Assembly: GCA_023251595.1 (NCBI GenBank)
Contig: JAHEYM010000288.1
Location: forward strand, 1 to 5,639
From: Bacteroidota bacterium
Lineage (GTDB): Bacteria > Bacteroidota > Bacteroidia > AKYH767-A > JABDAW01
Reading direction: 5' to 3'
Length of the DNA: 5,639 nt
In this document: one piece after another, positions 5,242 to 5,639 of the stretch
How the letters are laid out: each line of letters starts with the position of its first letter
Position numbering within the stretch: the first letter of the stretch is position 1
Notes under the pieces: generated by a model
Databases searched by the model: none
What the model saw: only the letters and a program-made list of their open reading frames with translations
What the model was told of the DNA's origin: nothing
Program-made: the position numbers and the translations under genes

Positions 5242-5626
5242 TGATAAATATAAGTATTCGGAAATTACCGAAAAAATTATTAAAGCGTTTTACCGGGTGT
5301 TTAACACCCTTGGATATGGCTTTCTTGAAAAAGTTTATGAGAATGCTATGGCTATTGAACTGGAATCGATGGGTTTAGTTGTTGAAAAACAGCGACAAAT
5401 TAAGGTTTACTACCTGGGAATAAAGGTTGGAGATTATGCTTCTGATTTGACCGTTGAATCGGTAGTGATTGTTGAACTGAAAACTGCTGAAACACTGTGT
5501 GAGGAAGATGAATTTCAGCTTATTAACTATTTGAAAGCGACTGAGATTGAAGTTGGTTTGCTGTTAAATTTCGGGAAGAAACCGCAATTTAAACGTAAAA
5601 TATTTTCTAATCAATATCATATTTGA
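5234..5626 (+). CDS. GxxExxY-family protein (PD-(D/E)XK nuclease-like)
   Basis: This 130-residue protein belongs to the GxxExxY family, predicted to have a PD-(D/E)XK nuclease-like fold; its biological role and substrate are not established. The name-giving motif is at 29-35 (GFLEKVY: Gly29, Glu32, Tyr35), followed by ENA. A nuclease-like core follows with Asp71 in YASDLTV and Glu81-x-Lys83 in IVELKTAE, so the acidic and basic residues expected of an active site are present. The C-terminal family segment INYLKATEIEVGLLLNFG (97-114) is intact. Length is normal for the family (about 125-130), and nothing suggests truncation. No signal peptide or membrane segment is seen, so it is probably cytoplasmic. 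The ATG at 5234 lies inside a dispersed repeat, which also supplies the first codons; there is no clear Shine-Dalgarno. It stands alone between repeats, which suits acquisition as a small mobile or hitchhiking cassette, though that is inference. Confidence 0.92.
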   Translation: MNTDKYKYSEITEKIIKAFYRVFNTLGYGFLEKVYENAMAIELESMGLVVEKQRQIKVYYLGIKVGDYASDLTVESVVIVELKTAETLCEEDEFQLINYLKATEIEVGLLLNFGKKPQFKRKIFSNQYHI

Positions 5627-5639
5627 TCCGCTCAATCAG
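5626..5639 (-). repeat. Inverted repeat fragment after GxxExxY, cut by window edge
   Basis: ATCCGCTCAATCAG begins on the last base of the stop codon. On the minus strand it reads CTGATTGAGCGGAT, the same kind of GCGGAT/CTGAT wording as the repeat upstream (GCGGATTGGGCTGAT at 5221-5235) but in opposite orientation. The gene thus appears bracketed by inverted repeat pieces; the rest lies outside the window. Confidence 0.4.

Noticed and set aside
5020..5626. Retron-like or toxin-antitoxin system
   Set aside because: There is structured sequence beside a nuclease-like gene, but no reverse transcriptase, antitoxin or partner gene in the window, so no system can be claimed.

Overview
The window looks like an accessory region of a Bacteroidota-type (Bacteroidetes) chromosome. 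The support is modest but consistent: AT-rich DNA, A-rich start regions without a clear Shine-Dalgarno, a secreted protein with a signal peptide ending in AAQ, a TAnnTTTG-type promoter ahead of mnmH, and short intergenic repeats (CGCAAAG-type, AACGCGGAT-type and CCCTCATCC palindromes) of kinds common in that phylum and its neighbours. The assignment is an inference; no rRNA or other phylogenetic marker is present.

Layout. Positions 2-1367 (+) hold two unrecognised genes one base apart, probably an operon; the first is cut by the window edge and the second encodes a secreted TPR-like protein. Positions 1397-2155 hold a decayed BRO-family (Bro-N antirepressor-like) gene on the minus strand. Its N-terminal domain and C-terminal tail survive, but the middle is gone and a CGCAAAG repeat sits in the gap. 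A 21-bp direct repeat (20/21 identical) brackets it, as if a cassette had landed just downstream of the first operon and separated it from the small ORF at 2139-2321.

Positions 2330-4544 (-) hold the metabolic core. mnmH (tRNA 2-selenouridine synthase) is transcribed first, then selD (selenophosphate synthetase). SelD makes selenophosphate, and MnmH uses it to replace sulfur by selenium at the tRNA wobble uridine. SelD has cysteine, not selenocysteine, at its active site. The two genes are separated by a three-armed palindromic repeat that supplies the last two codons and the stop codon of mnmH. A second, partial copy lies upstream of the mnmH promoter.

Positions 4545-5233 contain no convincing gene but are rich in structure: the mnmH promoter, the second palindrome, a 10-bp hairpin, and a compact set of inverted repeats (5020-5168) whose two main stems share a strand and so cannot form together. 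The window ends with a complete GxxExxY-family PD-(D/E)XK-like gene (5234-5626), whose start codon follows directly on an AACGCGGAT-type repeat.

No complete novel system can be claimed. The best candidates for follow-up are the structured region at 5020-5168 next to the GxxExxY gene and the bracketed BRO remnant.
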